From positions 558,001-622,000 of the forward strand of contig NZ_JAFMZM010000001.1 of the NCBI RefSeq assembly GCF_024436375.1: a stretch of 64,000 nt of DNA, written 5' to 3'. Origin of the DNA: Nocardioides astragali. GTDB lineage: Bacteria > Actinomycetota > Actinomycetes > Propionibacteriales > Nocardioidaceae. The stretch's first letter is position 1. Each line of letters begins with the position of its first letter. The translations under genes and the position numbers were made by a program. This document shows, piece after piece, positions 27,541 through 35,413 of the stretch. Below the pieces are notes generated by a model. The model saw nothing but the letters and a program-made list of their open reading frames with translations, ran no database searches and was not told the DNA's origin.

Positions 27541-28352
27541 GCGTCCTCGGCCTCGTCGGTGCCTGCGTCCTCGTCATCAGCCGGGTCCACGACGACCAGC
27601 TCGCCGACGCGGTCGGCCAGGGCTCCACTGGCGTGGGCGGAGAGGCCGGAGTCGGTCACGAGCACGGCTGCCTCTGAGAGGGCCGCCATGCTGCTGAGGC
27701 CCACCACGCCCCACTTGCTCGAGTCGGCGCACACGATGAGGCGCCGGGACCGCTCGATCATGGCGCGGTTGGTCTCGGACTCGAGCAGGTTGGGGGTGCT
27801 GAACCCGGCTCCGACGTCCATCCCGTGCACCCCCATGAAGAAGGCGTCGACGTGCAGGCTGCGCAGCGAGGACACAGCGACTGGTCCCACCAGCGCGTCG
27901 GAGGGCGTGCGCAGGCCGCCGGTCAGCAGCACCGACGTGGTCGAGTCACCCGTGCGGTGCAGCACGTCGGCGACCCAGACCGAGTTCGTCACGACGGTGA
28001 GGTTGGGGATGCGGGCGATGTGCTGCGTCAGTGCGTGGGTCGTGGTGCCGGCCGACACGGCGATCGCCATGCCGGTGTGGACCAGCTCGGCCGCCGCCGC
28101 CGCGATCGCCTCCTTCTCCCGTCGTCGCTGCACCGACTTCACCGCGAAGCCCGGTTCCGAGGCCGACGGCTCCGCGACGGCGAGGGCGCCGCCGTGCACC
28201 TTCTCCAGCAGCCCATCGCGGTGGAGCGCGACGAGGTCGCGCCGCACCGTCATGTCGGACACGCCGAGCAGCTCCACGAGATCGGTGACGCGCACCGTCC
28301 CGTCCCGGTTGAGCTCTGCGAGGATCCGCCCCCGTCGCTGCGCCGCGAGCAT
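27537..28352 (-). CDS. DeoR-family sugar regulator
   Basis: This 271-residue repressor has a DeoR helix-turn-helix (residues about 5-60, VTDLVELLGVSDMTVRRDL) and a DeoR-C sensor domain with VSAGTTTHAL and the closing VVCADSSKWG-type motif (IVCADSSKWGVV), which binds phosphosugars. It lies between the beta- and alpha-galactosidase genes in one minus-strand operon; it starts one base inside the beta-galactosidase stop and ends overlapping the alpha-galactosidase start. It most likely controls this operon and the divergent ABC importer. Confidence 0.93.
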   Translation of the reverse strand: MLAAQRRGRILAELNRDGTVRVTDLVELLGVSDMTVRRDLVALHRDGLLEKVHGGALAVAEPSASEPGFAVKSVQRRREKEAIAAAAAELVHTGMAIAVSAGTTTHALTQHIARIPNLTVVTNSVWVADVLHRTGDSTTSVLLTGGLRTPSDALVGPVAVSSLRSLHVDAFFMGVHGMDVGAGFSTPNLLESETNRAMIERSRRLIVCADSSKWGVVGLSSMAALSEAAVLVTDSGLSAHASGALADRVGELVVVDPADDEDAGTDEAEDA

Positions 28353-30379
28353 CAGGTCAGCTGCCCCGCTCCGCCGTCCGCTGCCTCGCGGACGACGGCG
28401 ACACCCCCGGCCGGCACGGCCAGGTCGCCCGCGACCTTCTCCCCGGCGACCAGGTCGACGCCGTGGACCGGCACCTCGGCAGGCGCGTCGCCGTGGTTGA
28501 TGACGAAGAGCCAGCTGGCCTCCTCGCCGACCCGGCGGGTCACCTCGACGTGCGCAGAGGCACCGGGCAACCGCTCCAGCCCGGCCTCGGTGACCAGGCG
28601 CTCGACCAGCCCGTCGGTGCCAGTGGCGTCGAGCCGGGTGGCGACGTACCAGGCTGCTCCCGTGCCGACATCGCGGCGGGTGACCGCTGCCCGTCCGGCG
28701 GCGGGCCCGTCCACGTGCGAGGCCACGGCCTCGGCACCGGCCAGCTCGAGGTCCTCGGCCCAGGTGTCGGCGGTGACAGGGCCGGTCGACAGGCCCTCGA
28801 CCTGGACGGTCTGGCCCTCCAGCAGCGGCAGGAACTCGGTCGTACGCACTCCCAGCAGGTCGCGGAACGCCCCGGGGTAGCCGCCGAGCCGGATGTGGTC
28901 GTGCTCGTCGACGATCCCGCTGAAGTAGGTCACCACGACCGTCGCGCCCGCCTCGGCGGCGGCCGTCACGGCGGCGACGGTGGCGTCGGAGACGAGGTAG
29001 AGCGTCGGCACCACCACGAGCCGGTAGGACGACAGGTCCGCGCTGGGGTGGACGACGTCGACACCCACGCCCTGCGCGGACAGCGCCCGGTGCAGGTCCT
29101 CGGCGCGGTCGCGGTAGCGGACGTCGATGCTGGGGTGGGAGTCCAGCTCGCATCCCCACCACGCCTCGTAGTCGAACAGGATCGCAGCCTCGTTGCGGGG
29201 GGTGCTGCCGGCGACCTCCTCGACGGAGTCGAGGACACGGGAGAGCTCCACCACCTCGCGCCACTGCCGGGTGTCGGTCCCGGCGTGGGGGAGCAGCCCG
29301 GAGTGGAACTTCTCCGCGCCGGCCCGGGACGCCCGCCACTGGAAGAAGAGCACCGCGTCGGCGCCGTGGGCGACATGCGCGAGGCTGTTGCGGATCATCT
29401 CGCCAGGGAGCTTGGCGCGGTTGCGCGGCTGCCAGTTGACCGCGCTGGTCGAGTGCTCCATGAGCAACCACGGCCGCCCTCCGGCGGTGCCACGGGTGAG
29501 GTCGGCGCTGAAGGCGAGCTCACGGTGACCGGCGGGGTCGTCGGCGACGACGTAGTGGTCGTTGGAGACCACGTCGAGCTCGGGTCCCCACCGCAGGTAG
29601 TCCATCTGCGAGGTCTGCCGCATCACCATGAAGTTGGTCGTCACCGGCACCCCGGGGGAGATCCGGTGCAGGACGTCTCGCTCGACGATGAAGTTGTCGA
29701 GGAGCTGGTCGGAGGAGAAGCGCGCGAAGTCCAGCTGCTGCGTGGGGTTGGCGTGCGCCGGAGCCACCCGCGGCGGCAGCACCTGCTCGAAGTCGTTGTA
29801 GCGCTGCGACCAGAACGCGGTGCCCCAGGCGTCGTTGAGCCGGGCCACGTCGTCGTCGTACCTGCGGCGCAGCCAGGTGCGGAACGCTTCCGCGCTCACG
29901 TCGCAGTAGCAGCGGGCGTTGTGGCACCCGAGCTCGTTGGAGACATGCCACAGGGCGAGCGCGGGATGGTCGTGGTAGCGCTCGGCCAGGGCGGTGCACA
30001 GGGCCAGGGCGTGCTCGCGGTAGACCGGTGAGCTGGGGCAGAACCCCTGTCGCCCGCCCGGCGAGAGCGTGCGGCCGTCGTGGGTGACCGGCAGCATCTC
30101 CGGATGCCGCTGTGTCAGCCACGGCGGAGGGGAGGCGGTGGCGGTGGCGAGGTCGACGCGGACGCCCGCTGCGTGCAGCGAGTCCATCTGCTCGTCGAGC
30201 CAGGCGAAGTCCCACTGGTCGGGGCCCGGCTGGAGCCAGGCCCACGAGAAGACGCCCAGCGTGACGAGGTCCACCCCCGCCTCGCGCATCAGGGCGCGGT
30301 CCTCGGCATGGGCCTCCGACGGCCACTGCTCGGGGTTGTAGTCACCGCCGAAGGCAAGGGCAGGCATCGAGATCGGCAT
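28352..30379 (-). CDS. GH42 beta-galactosidase
   Basis: This 675-residue enzyme hydrolyses beta-galactosides such as galacto-oligosaccharides. The barrel domain contains the acid/base E149 (ALWHVSNELGCH) and the nucleophile E308 (WLLMEHSTSAVNW). The zinc cysteine cluster typical of many GH42 members is complete: C114, C152, C157 and C159. The trimerisation and C-terminal beta domains are present. Without a signal peptide it is cytoplasmic. The start at 30379 is chosen for its position before the conserved ALAFGGDYNPEQWP; no strong ribosome site distinguishes it from the ATG at 30367. Confidence 0.95.
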   Translation of the reverse strand: MPISMPALAFGGDYNPEQWPSEAHAEDRALMREAGVDLVTLGVFSWAWLQPGPDQWDFAWLDEQMDSLHAAGVRVDLATATASPPPWLTQRHPEMLPVTHDGRTLSPGGRQGFCPSSPVYREHALALCTALAERYHDHPALALWHVSNELGCHNARCYCDVSAEAFRTWLRRRYDDDVARLNDAWGTAFWSQRYNDFEQVLPPRVAPAHANPTQQLDFARFSSDQLLDNFIVERDVLHRISPGVPVTTNFMVMRQTSQMDYLRWGPELDVVSNDHYVVADDPAGHRELAFSADLTRGTAGGRPWLLMEHSTSAVNWQPRNRAKLPGEMIRNSLAHVAHGADAVLFFQWRASRAGAEKFHSGLLPHAGTDTRQWREVVELSRVLDSVEEVAGSTPRNEAAILFDYEAWWGCELDSHPSIDVRYRDRAEDLHRALSAQGVGVDVVHPSADLSSYRLVVVPTLYLVSDATVAAVTAAAEAGATVVVTYFSGIVDEHDHIRLGGYPGAFRDLLGVRTTEFLPLLEGQTVQVEGLSTGPVTADTWAEDLELAGAEAVASHVDGPAAGRAAVTRRDVGTGAAWYVATRLDATGTDGLVERLVTEAGLERLPGASAHVEVTRRVGEEASWLFVINHGDAPAEVPVHGVDLVAGEKVAGDLAVPAGGVAVVREAADGGAGQLT

Positions 30380-30545
30380 GCCGTCACTGTGTCGACCCTC
30401 ACACACCAAAGTCAACGCTTTCGAGGTGGATTGGGTTCGGAAATGTTCGATCGGGCGTGAAATCCGGGCTCAAGAGGGTTGACGAGGCTGTGTCGATGGT
30501 CACATGCTGTCCATCCCTGTTTGATTTTGTCTCCAGGAGGCCATC
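30380..30545. promoter_or_regulatory. divergent galactoside control region with two CRP/GlxR-like sites
   Basis: Two near-identical sites, TGTGTCGACCCTCACA (30388-30403) and TGTGTCGATGGTCACA (30489-30504), each fit the CRP-family pattern TGTGA-N6-TCACA with one mismatch. The first stands close to the beta-galactosidase start and the second before the importer start. TTGACT on the minus strand (30415-30410) and TTGACG on the plus strand (30479-30484) are candidate -35 boxes. cAMP-dependent catabolite control of both arms is inferred; the DeoR site was not located. Confidence 0.6.
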
Positions 30546-31865
30546 GTGTCCCGTTCTCACTCCAGCGCCGTCCCCCGGTCCACCGCGGCCACGATGGCGG
30601 CGACGCGCCGCTCCGTGCTCCGGGGCATCGGGCTCAGTGGTCTCGCAGTCGGCGGGGCCAGTCTCCTGGCCGCCTGCGGTGGCGACGACGGGCCTGCCAC
30701 CGGGTCCGGCGCGACGGTGAAGTTCGGCATCAACGAGACCGCCGATGCCGCTCACCAACGCCTTGTCGCGATCGCCAAGGCGTACGAGAAGGAGTCCGGC
30801 ACCAAGGTCGAGCTCAACGAGGTCGACCACAACACGTTCCAGGAGAGCATCAACACCTACCTCCAGGGCGCCCCGGACGACGTGTTCACCTGGTTCGCCG
30901 GCTTCCGGATGGCGCAGTTCGCCGAGAACGGCCTGATCACCGACCTGAGCGACCTGTGGCCGATCGAGGGGCTCAACGACTCCTTCAAGCAGGCGTCCAC
31001 CGCTCCCGACGGCAAGCAGTACTTCGTCCCGATCAGCTACTACCCCTGGGCGGTCTTCTACCGGAAGTCGGTCTTCGAGAAGAACGGCTGGGAGGCGCCG
31101 GCCACGAACGACGACTTCATGGCCCTCATGGACGACATGCAGGGAAAGGGCATCACCCCCTTCGCGTTCGGCGACAAGGACGGGTGGCCGGCCATGGGCA
31201 CCTTCGACATCCTCAACATGCGACTCAACGGCTTCGACTTCCACATGAGCCTGATGGCCGGCGACGAGGCGTGGGACGGTGACGAGGTCAAGCTCGTGTT
31301 CGACACCTGGCGCAAGCTGCTGCCCTACCACCAGGCCGACCCGCTGGGTCGCACCTGGCAGGAGGCGGCGACCGCGATGGGCAAGGGCGAGTGCGGCATG
31401 TACCTCCTCGGCACCTTCGTCGTGGACGCCCTTGGCGAGAACGGTGAGGACCTCGACTTCTTCACCTTCCCCGAGCTCGACTCCTCGATCGGCTCCGACG
31501 CCCTCGACGCCCCCATCGACGGCTTCTGCGTCGCGGCGGCAGGGAAGAACCAGGAAGCTGGCAAGGCGATGGCCAAGTGGCTGGGCAGTGCGGCTGCCCC
31601 CGACGCGGGCAACAGCGCCGCCGACGCACCGTTCATCGCCGCCAACGAAGGCGCCAGCACCGAGACCTACAGCGACCTGCAGAAGAAGTCGGCCGAGGTC
31701 GTCGGCGCCGCGGCCAACATCGCGCAGTTCATGGACCGCGACACCAACGCCGACTTCGCCAACACGGTGATGATCCCCTCGATCCAGGAGTTCTTGAAGA
31801 ACCCCGACGACATCGACGGCGTCACAGCCAGCATTCAGGAGCAAGCCGCCTCGATCTTCGGCTGA
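30546..31865 (+). CDS. sugar ABC transporter substrate-binding lipoprotein
   Basis: This 439-residue protein is a family 1 extracellular solute-binding lipoprotein. The N-terminus has a twin-arginine stretch (RRSVLRG at 21-27), a hydrophobic core and a lipobox LAAC with C44, so it is probably Tat-exported and lipid-anchored. The mature part shows the usual two-lobe pattern with QFAENGLITDLSDLW, ISYYPWAVFYRKSVF and MGKGECGMYLLGTF. It starts with GTG after CAGGAGG. Divergence from the beta- and alpha-galactosidase genes suggests galacto-oligosaccharides as ligand. Confidence 0.93.
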   Translation: MSRSHSSAVPRSTAATMAATRRSVLRGIGLSGLAVGGASLLAACGGDDGPATGSGATVKFGINETADAAHQRLVAIAKAYEKESGTKVELNEVDHNTFQESINTYLQGAPDDVFTWFAGFRMAQFAENGLITDLSDLWPIEGLNDSFKQASTAPDGKQYFVPISYYPWAVFYRKSVFEKNGWEAPATNDDFMALMDDMQGKGITPFAFGDKDGWPAMGTFDILNMRLNGFDFHMSLMAGDEAWDGDEVKLVFDTWRKLLPYHQADPLGRTWQEAATAMGKGECGMYLLGTFVVDALGENGEDLDFFTFPELDSSIGSDALDAPIDGFCVAAAGKNQEAGKAMAKWLGSAAAPDAGNSAADAPFIAANEGASTETYSDLQKKSAEVVGAAANIAQFMDRDTNADFANTVMIPSIQEFLKNPDDIDGVTASIQEQAASIFG

Positions 31866-31868
31866 GCG

Positions 31869-32804
31869 ATGACCCACATCGACGAGGCCCCTCAGCCCAC
31901 CAAAGAGGTGGCGCCGGCTCAGGGCCGCGAGAAGAAGCTCCCCGCGAGGGACCGGGCGACCGTCATCACGATGGTGGTGGTCCCGCTGGTCCTCGTCGTC
32001 CTGCTCGTCTGGGTGCCGGCGCTGCTCTCGGTGGTGCTGTCCTTCGGCAAGTGGAACGGGTTCGGCGACCTCGACACCATCGAGTGGGTCGGCGTCCAGA
32101 ACTACGAGGACATCTTCACCATCTATCCGGCGTTCTGGCCGGCGGTGCAGCACAACCTGATCTGGCTGGGTTTCCTCTTCATCTTCCCGACGATCCTGGG
32201 AATGCTGCTCGCCGTCATCCTCGACCGGGAGATGAAGGGCAGCCGCTTCTACCAGACGGCGTTCTACATGCCGGTAGTGCTGTCGCTCGCCCTGATCGGC
32301 TTCATCTGGCAGCTCTTCTACTCCCGCGACCAGGGCCTGATCAACCAGATCTTCAACAGCCAGGTCGACTGGTACGGCGATCCCGACATCAACCTCTGGG
32401 CCGTCCTGCTCGCCACCGCGTGGCGGCACACCGGCTACATCATGCTCATCTACTTGGCGGGTCTCAAGGGAGTCGACGCCAGCCTCCGGGAGGCGGCCGC
32501 CGTCGACGGTGCCAGCGAGGTGAAGACCTTCTTCCACGTGATCTTCCCGGTCATGCGGCCGATCAACATGGTCGTGATCGTCATCGTGGTGATCGAGTCG
32601 CTGCGTGCCTTCGACCTCGTCTGGGTGATCAACAAGGGCCGCAACGGCCTCGAGGTCATCGGTGCCCTCGTCGCACAGAACGTCATCGGCGAGGCGACCC
32701 GCTACGGGTTCGGGTCGGCGCTAGCCGTGATCATGATGCTGATCTCCTCGATCTTCATCACCCTCTACCTGCGAACCGTCTTCCGCGAGGAGCGCACACG
32801 ATGA
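31869..32804 (+). CDS. sugar ABC transporter permease (MalF-type)
   Basis: This 311-residue integral membrane protein has six predicted helices and a charged cytoplasmic N-terminus of about 35 residues. The ATPase-coupling EAA loop reads LREAAAVDGASEVKTFF, the usual position for CUT1 permeases. It lies three bases after the binding-protein stop, and its own stop overlaps the ATG of the second permease gene. It pairs with that permease to form the membrane channel. Confidence 0.94.
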   Translation: MTHIDEAPQPTKEVAPAQGREKKLPARDRATVITMVVVPLVLVVLLVWVPALLSVVLSFGKWNGFGDLDTIEWVGVQNYEDIFTIYPAFWPAVQHNLIWLGFLFIFPTILGMLLAVILDREMKGSRFYQTAFYMPVVLSLALIGFIWQLFYSRDQGLINQIFNSQVDWYGDPDINLWAVLLATAWRHTGYIMLIYLAGLKGVDASLREAAAVDGASEVKTFFHVIFPVMRPINMVVIVIVVIESLRAFDLVWVINKGRNGLEVIGALVAQNVIGEATRYGFGSALAVIMMLISSIFITLYLRTVFREERTR

Positions 32805-33733
32805 CGTACGAGACTCCGGTCGCCGTCGCGCCCCCGGCCACCTCGAAGCCTGTCGCCCCGACCCGCAAGGAGGGTGGCGTCCTGAGCAAGCGCCGGGGCG
32901 CAGTGGCGACGGTCATCATGGCGCTGCTGGCCCTCGCCTGGCTCTTCCCGCTGGCCTGGGCGCTGATCAACTCCTTCCGCGAGTACGAGTACACGCAGGC
33001 CAACGGCTACCTCTCCTTTGGCGGCTGGACCACGAGCAACTACGAGCAGGCCTGGTCGCAGGGCAACTTCGGCGTCCACATGCGCAACTCGCTGCTCATC
33101 ACCGTCCCGGCCGTGCTGCTGACGCTGTGGCTCTCGTCGATGGTCGCGTTCGTGCTGGCCCGGTTCAGCTACCGCTTCAACCTCGCCCTGCTCGGCGTCT
33201 TCCTGGCCGCCAACCTGCTGCCGCCGCAGGCGCTGCTGATCCCGGTGTTCCGGATGTTCCGCGAGATCCCGCTCCCGTTCTTCATGAGCGACTCGGGGTC
33301 GATGCTCAACAGCTTCTGGGCGCTCATCCTGGTCAACACGGCGTTCCAGATGGGTTTCTGCACCTTCGTCCTGAGCAACTACATGAAGACACTCCCGCAC
33401 GAGATCTACGAGTCGGCAGAGCTCGATGGCGCGAGCGTGTGGCGCCAGTACTGGCAGCTCACGATGCCGTTGGTGCGTCCCGCGCTGGCGGCGCTGGCCA
33501 CCCTTCAGGTCACCTGGATCTACAACGAGTTCTTCTGGGCGACCGTGCTGATCCAGCAGGGCGACAAGCTGCCCGTGACGTCGGCCCTCAACAACCTGCG
33601 CGGACAGTTCTTCACCGACACCAACCTCGTCGCGGCCGGGTCGATCATCGTGGCACTGCCCGTGCTGGTGGTGTTCTTCGCGCTGCAGAAGCAGTTCGTC
33701 TCGGGCCTGACCTTGGGGTCGACGAAGGGCTGA
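32801..33733 (+). CDS. sugar ABC transporter permease (MalG-type)
   Basis: This 310-residue permease has six predicted membrane helices after a proline-rich cytoplasmic leader of about 30 residues. Its EAA loop is YESAELDGASVWRQYW. It overlaps the first permease gene by four bases. No ATPase gene follows; CUT1 importers in actinobacteria commonly share a MsiK-like ATPase encoded elsewhere, which would be needed here. The next gene is convergent, with 11 bases between stops. Confidence 0.94.
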   Translation: MTYETPVAVAPPATSKPVAPTRKEGGVLSKRRGAVATVIMALLALAWLFPLAWALINSFREYEYTQANGYLSFGGWTTSNYEQAWSQGNFGVHMRNSLLITVPAVLLTLWLSSMVAFVLARFSYRFNLALLGVFLAANLLPPQALLIPVFRMFREIPLPFFMSDSGSMLNSFWALILVNTAFQMGFCTFVLSNYMKTLPHEIYESAELDGASVWRQYWQLTMPLVRPALAALATLQVTWIYNEFFWATVLIQQGDKLPVTSALNNLRGQFFTDTNLVAAGSIIVALPVLVVFFALQKQFVSGLTLGSTKG

Positions 33734-33744
33734 GCTCTGGCGCG

Positions 33745-34734
33745 TCAGTCGACGGCACCGTCGCCGACGGTGCGTGCGTGCGGGCCGCCCGGGTCGTCGT
33801 ACGCGGGGTCGGACTCGCCTGCACGGATCGCCTCGAGCTGGGCGCAGACGGCGGTGCCGTAGAAGAGCGCGATCGACGACAGCAGGGCCCACACCAGCAG
33901 GGCGAAGATGCCCGCCAGTGGGCCGTACACGCTGCCGAAGGCACCGCTGTGGGAGACGTAGAGCGCGAGGCCCGCGGTCGCGACGGCACTCAACGCGACC
34001 GCGAGGCAGGCCCCCAGCGCGAGCCAGGAGAGCGCCGGCTGCCGACGGCGCGGCGCATGGTCGAGCAGCACGGCGACGGTGAGCACGAGCATGGCCAGCC
34101 CGACCGGCCAGCGCAGCAGGTTCCATGTGTCCACCGTCCGGTCGGACCAGGCGTAGTGCTCCACCATCGCGTCACCGAGCGCACCACCTCCGACGATCAT
34201 GACGAACCCGACGCCCACCGGTGCGGCGAGCACCGCGGTGAGCACCGCGGCCCGGCCGTACTTGAGGAGCGCCTTGCGGTCGCGCCGGATGCCGTAGATG
34301 CGGTTCGCCCCGCGCTCGACCTGAGCCATCGCGGTCGTCATCGACAGCAGGGCGAAGCCGAGACCGAAGACGAGTGCCACCTCGCCGGCACGCTCGGACT
34401 CGTCCGAGGTGTCCACCGCCGAGGCCAGTGCGTCGCTGTCGCCGGCGCCGGGAGAGAGCGACTGCACGACGTGGGCCACCACCGCGGCCGGGCGCTCCTC
34501 GTCGATGTCGGCGGCCAGGCCGGTCAGGGCCAGCAGGAAGGGCACCACGGCCAGGCACGCCTGCAGGGCGAGGGCGCGGGAGTTGGTGAACCCGTCGCCG
34601 TAGCGGAACCGCACGAACGACTCGACCACGATCGCGCGCAGTCCGTGGCGGCGCGCCAGGTGCCAGGCGTCCAGGGCGTCCAGCTCGTCACCGTCCATCT
34701 CGGTCGTGACGGGGACGGTCCGCGCGGTCGTCAT
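33745..34734 (-). CDS. YihY/BrkB family inner membrane protein
   Basis: This 329-residue protein belongs to the YihY/virulence-factor-BrkB family. It has an amphipathic N-terminal region with FRYGDGFTNSRALALQACLAVVPF, in which the conserved pattern before the first helix is visible, and about six membrane segments ending at WALLSSIALFYGTAVCAQLEA. Family members were once thought to be ribonuclease BN; that role has been withdrawn and the actual role is unclear. Its start faces the secreted SgcJ-like gene across a region rich in short direct repeats. Confidence 0.9.
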   Translation of the reverse strand: MTTARTVPVTTEMDGDELDALDAWHLARRHGLRAIVVESFVRFRYGDGFTNSRALALQACLAVVPFLLALTGLAADIDEERPAAVVAHVVQSLSPGAGDSDALASAVDTSDESERAGEVALVFGLGFALLSMTTAMAQVERGANRIYGIRRDRKALLKYGRAAVLTAVLAAPVGVGFVMIVGGGALGDAMVEHYAWSDRTVDTWNLLRWPVGLAMLVLTVAVLLDHAPRRRQPALSWLALGACLAVALSAVATAGLALYVSHSGAFGSVYGPLAGIFALLVWALLSSIALFYGTAVCAQLEAIRAGESDPAYDDPGGPHARTVGDGAVD

Positions 34735-34782
34735 GGCCGAATGCTAGGTGGCCGAGACTTACCCGTCCCCTTGCCGTCGCCT

Positions 34783-34808
34783 TGACCAGCGCTGACCTTC
34801 TGCTGACC
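34783..34808. promoter_or_regulatory. three TGACC direct repeats, candidate response-regulator box
   Basis: TGACC occurs at 34783, 34793 and 34804, that is with 10-11-base spacing. OmpR/PhoB-family regulators bind such direct repeats on one helical face. The element lies between the divergent YihY and SgcJ-like genes, close to a two-component system. The link to that system is an inference. Confidence 0.45.
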
Positions 34809-34834
34809 GGCCCTTCGCGAGAGTGGTGGCTCGA

Positions 34835-34869
34835 GATCCACCAGAGGATCCACGAGCGATCCACCAGAG
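34835..34869 (+). repeat. tandem 11-12 bp repeat GATCCACCAGAG
   Basis: GATCCACCAGAG occurs at 34835-34846 and 34858-34869, with a related GATCCACGAGCG unit from 34847 overlapping the last copy by one base. The block ends 13 bases before the SgcJ-like ATG and so lies in its leader or promoter. It may be a second regulator-binding array. Confidence 0.6.
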
Positions 34870-34882
34870 CCAAGGAGACACC

Positions 34883-35413
34883 ATGAAGAAGCTGTCGATC
34901 ATCGCGGCAGGGGCCGCGCTGTCGGCCGTTGCCTGGGCCGGGCCGGCCACGGTGAGCACAGCGGCGGCGTCCGCACACGCAGACGCCGCGACCCAGCACG
35001 CCTCCACCGACCGTGCCAGCGTCCCGAGCAAGGCCCGCATTCGCGCACTCTTCGACCGCTGGAACGCCGCGGTCGTGACCGGGGACGCCGAGAAGGTGGC
35101 GGACCTCTACGCACCGGACGCCGTGCTGCTCCCGACGCTGTCACCGGAGATCCGGACCACGCATGCCGGGATCGTCGACTACATGGAGGGGTTCCTCGCG
35201 AAGCACCCGAGCGGCGAGGAGCTCCGCTCGGTCGTGAAGGTGCTCGACCCGCGTACGGCGATCGACACCGGCGTCTACCGCTTCACGTTCCACAACGCTG
35301 ACGGGACGACGTCCTCCACCGCAGATGCCCGCTACACGTTCGTCTACGAGAAGCGGCACGGCGAGTGGTTGATCATCAACCACCACTCCTCGCTGATGCC
35401 GGTTGAGAGCTGA
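34883..35413 (+). CDS. secreted SgcJ/EcaC-like (SnoaL/NTF2 fold) protein
   Basis: This 176-residue protein has a Sec signal peptide (MKKLSIIAAGAALSAVAWAG, cleavage near ASAHA) and one NTF2-like domain of the SgcJ/EcaC group (residues about 50-175, with RWNAAVVTGDAEKVADLYAPDAVLLPT and YTFVYEKRHGEWLIINHHSS). Family members include small binding or accessory proteins of unclear chemistry. AAGGAG stands at good distance from the ATG. Its 3' end overlaps the convergent histidine kinase gene by 38 bases. The direct repeats upstream suggest that it is regulated, perhaps by the neighbouring two-component system. Confidence 0.85.
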   Translation: MKKLSIIAAGAALSAVAWAGPATVSTAAASAHADAATQHASTDRASVPSKARIRALFDRWNAAVVTGDAEKVADLYAPDAVLLPTLSPEIRTTHAGIVDYMEGFLAKHPSGEELRSVVKVLDPRTAIDTGVYRFTFHNADGTTSSTADARYTFVYEKRHGEWLIINHHSSLMPVES

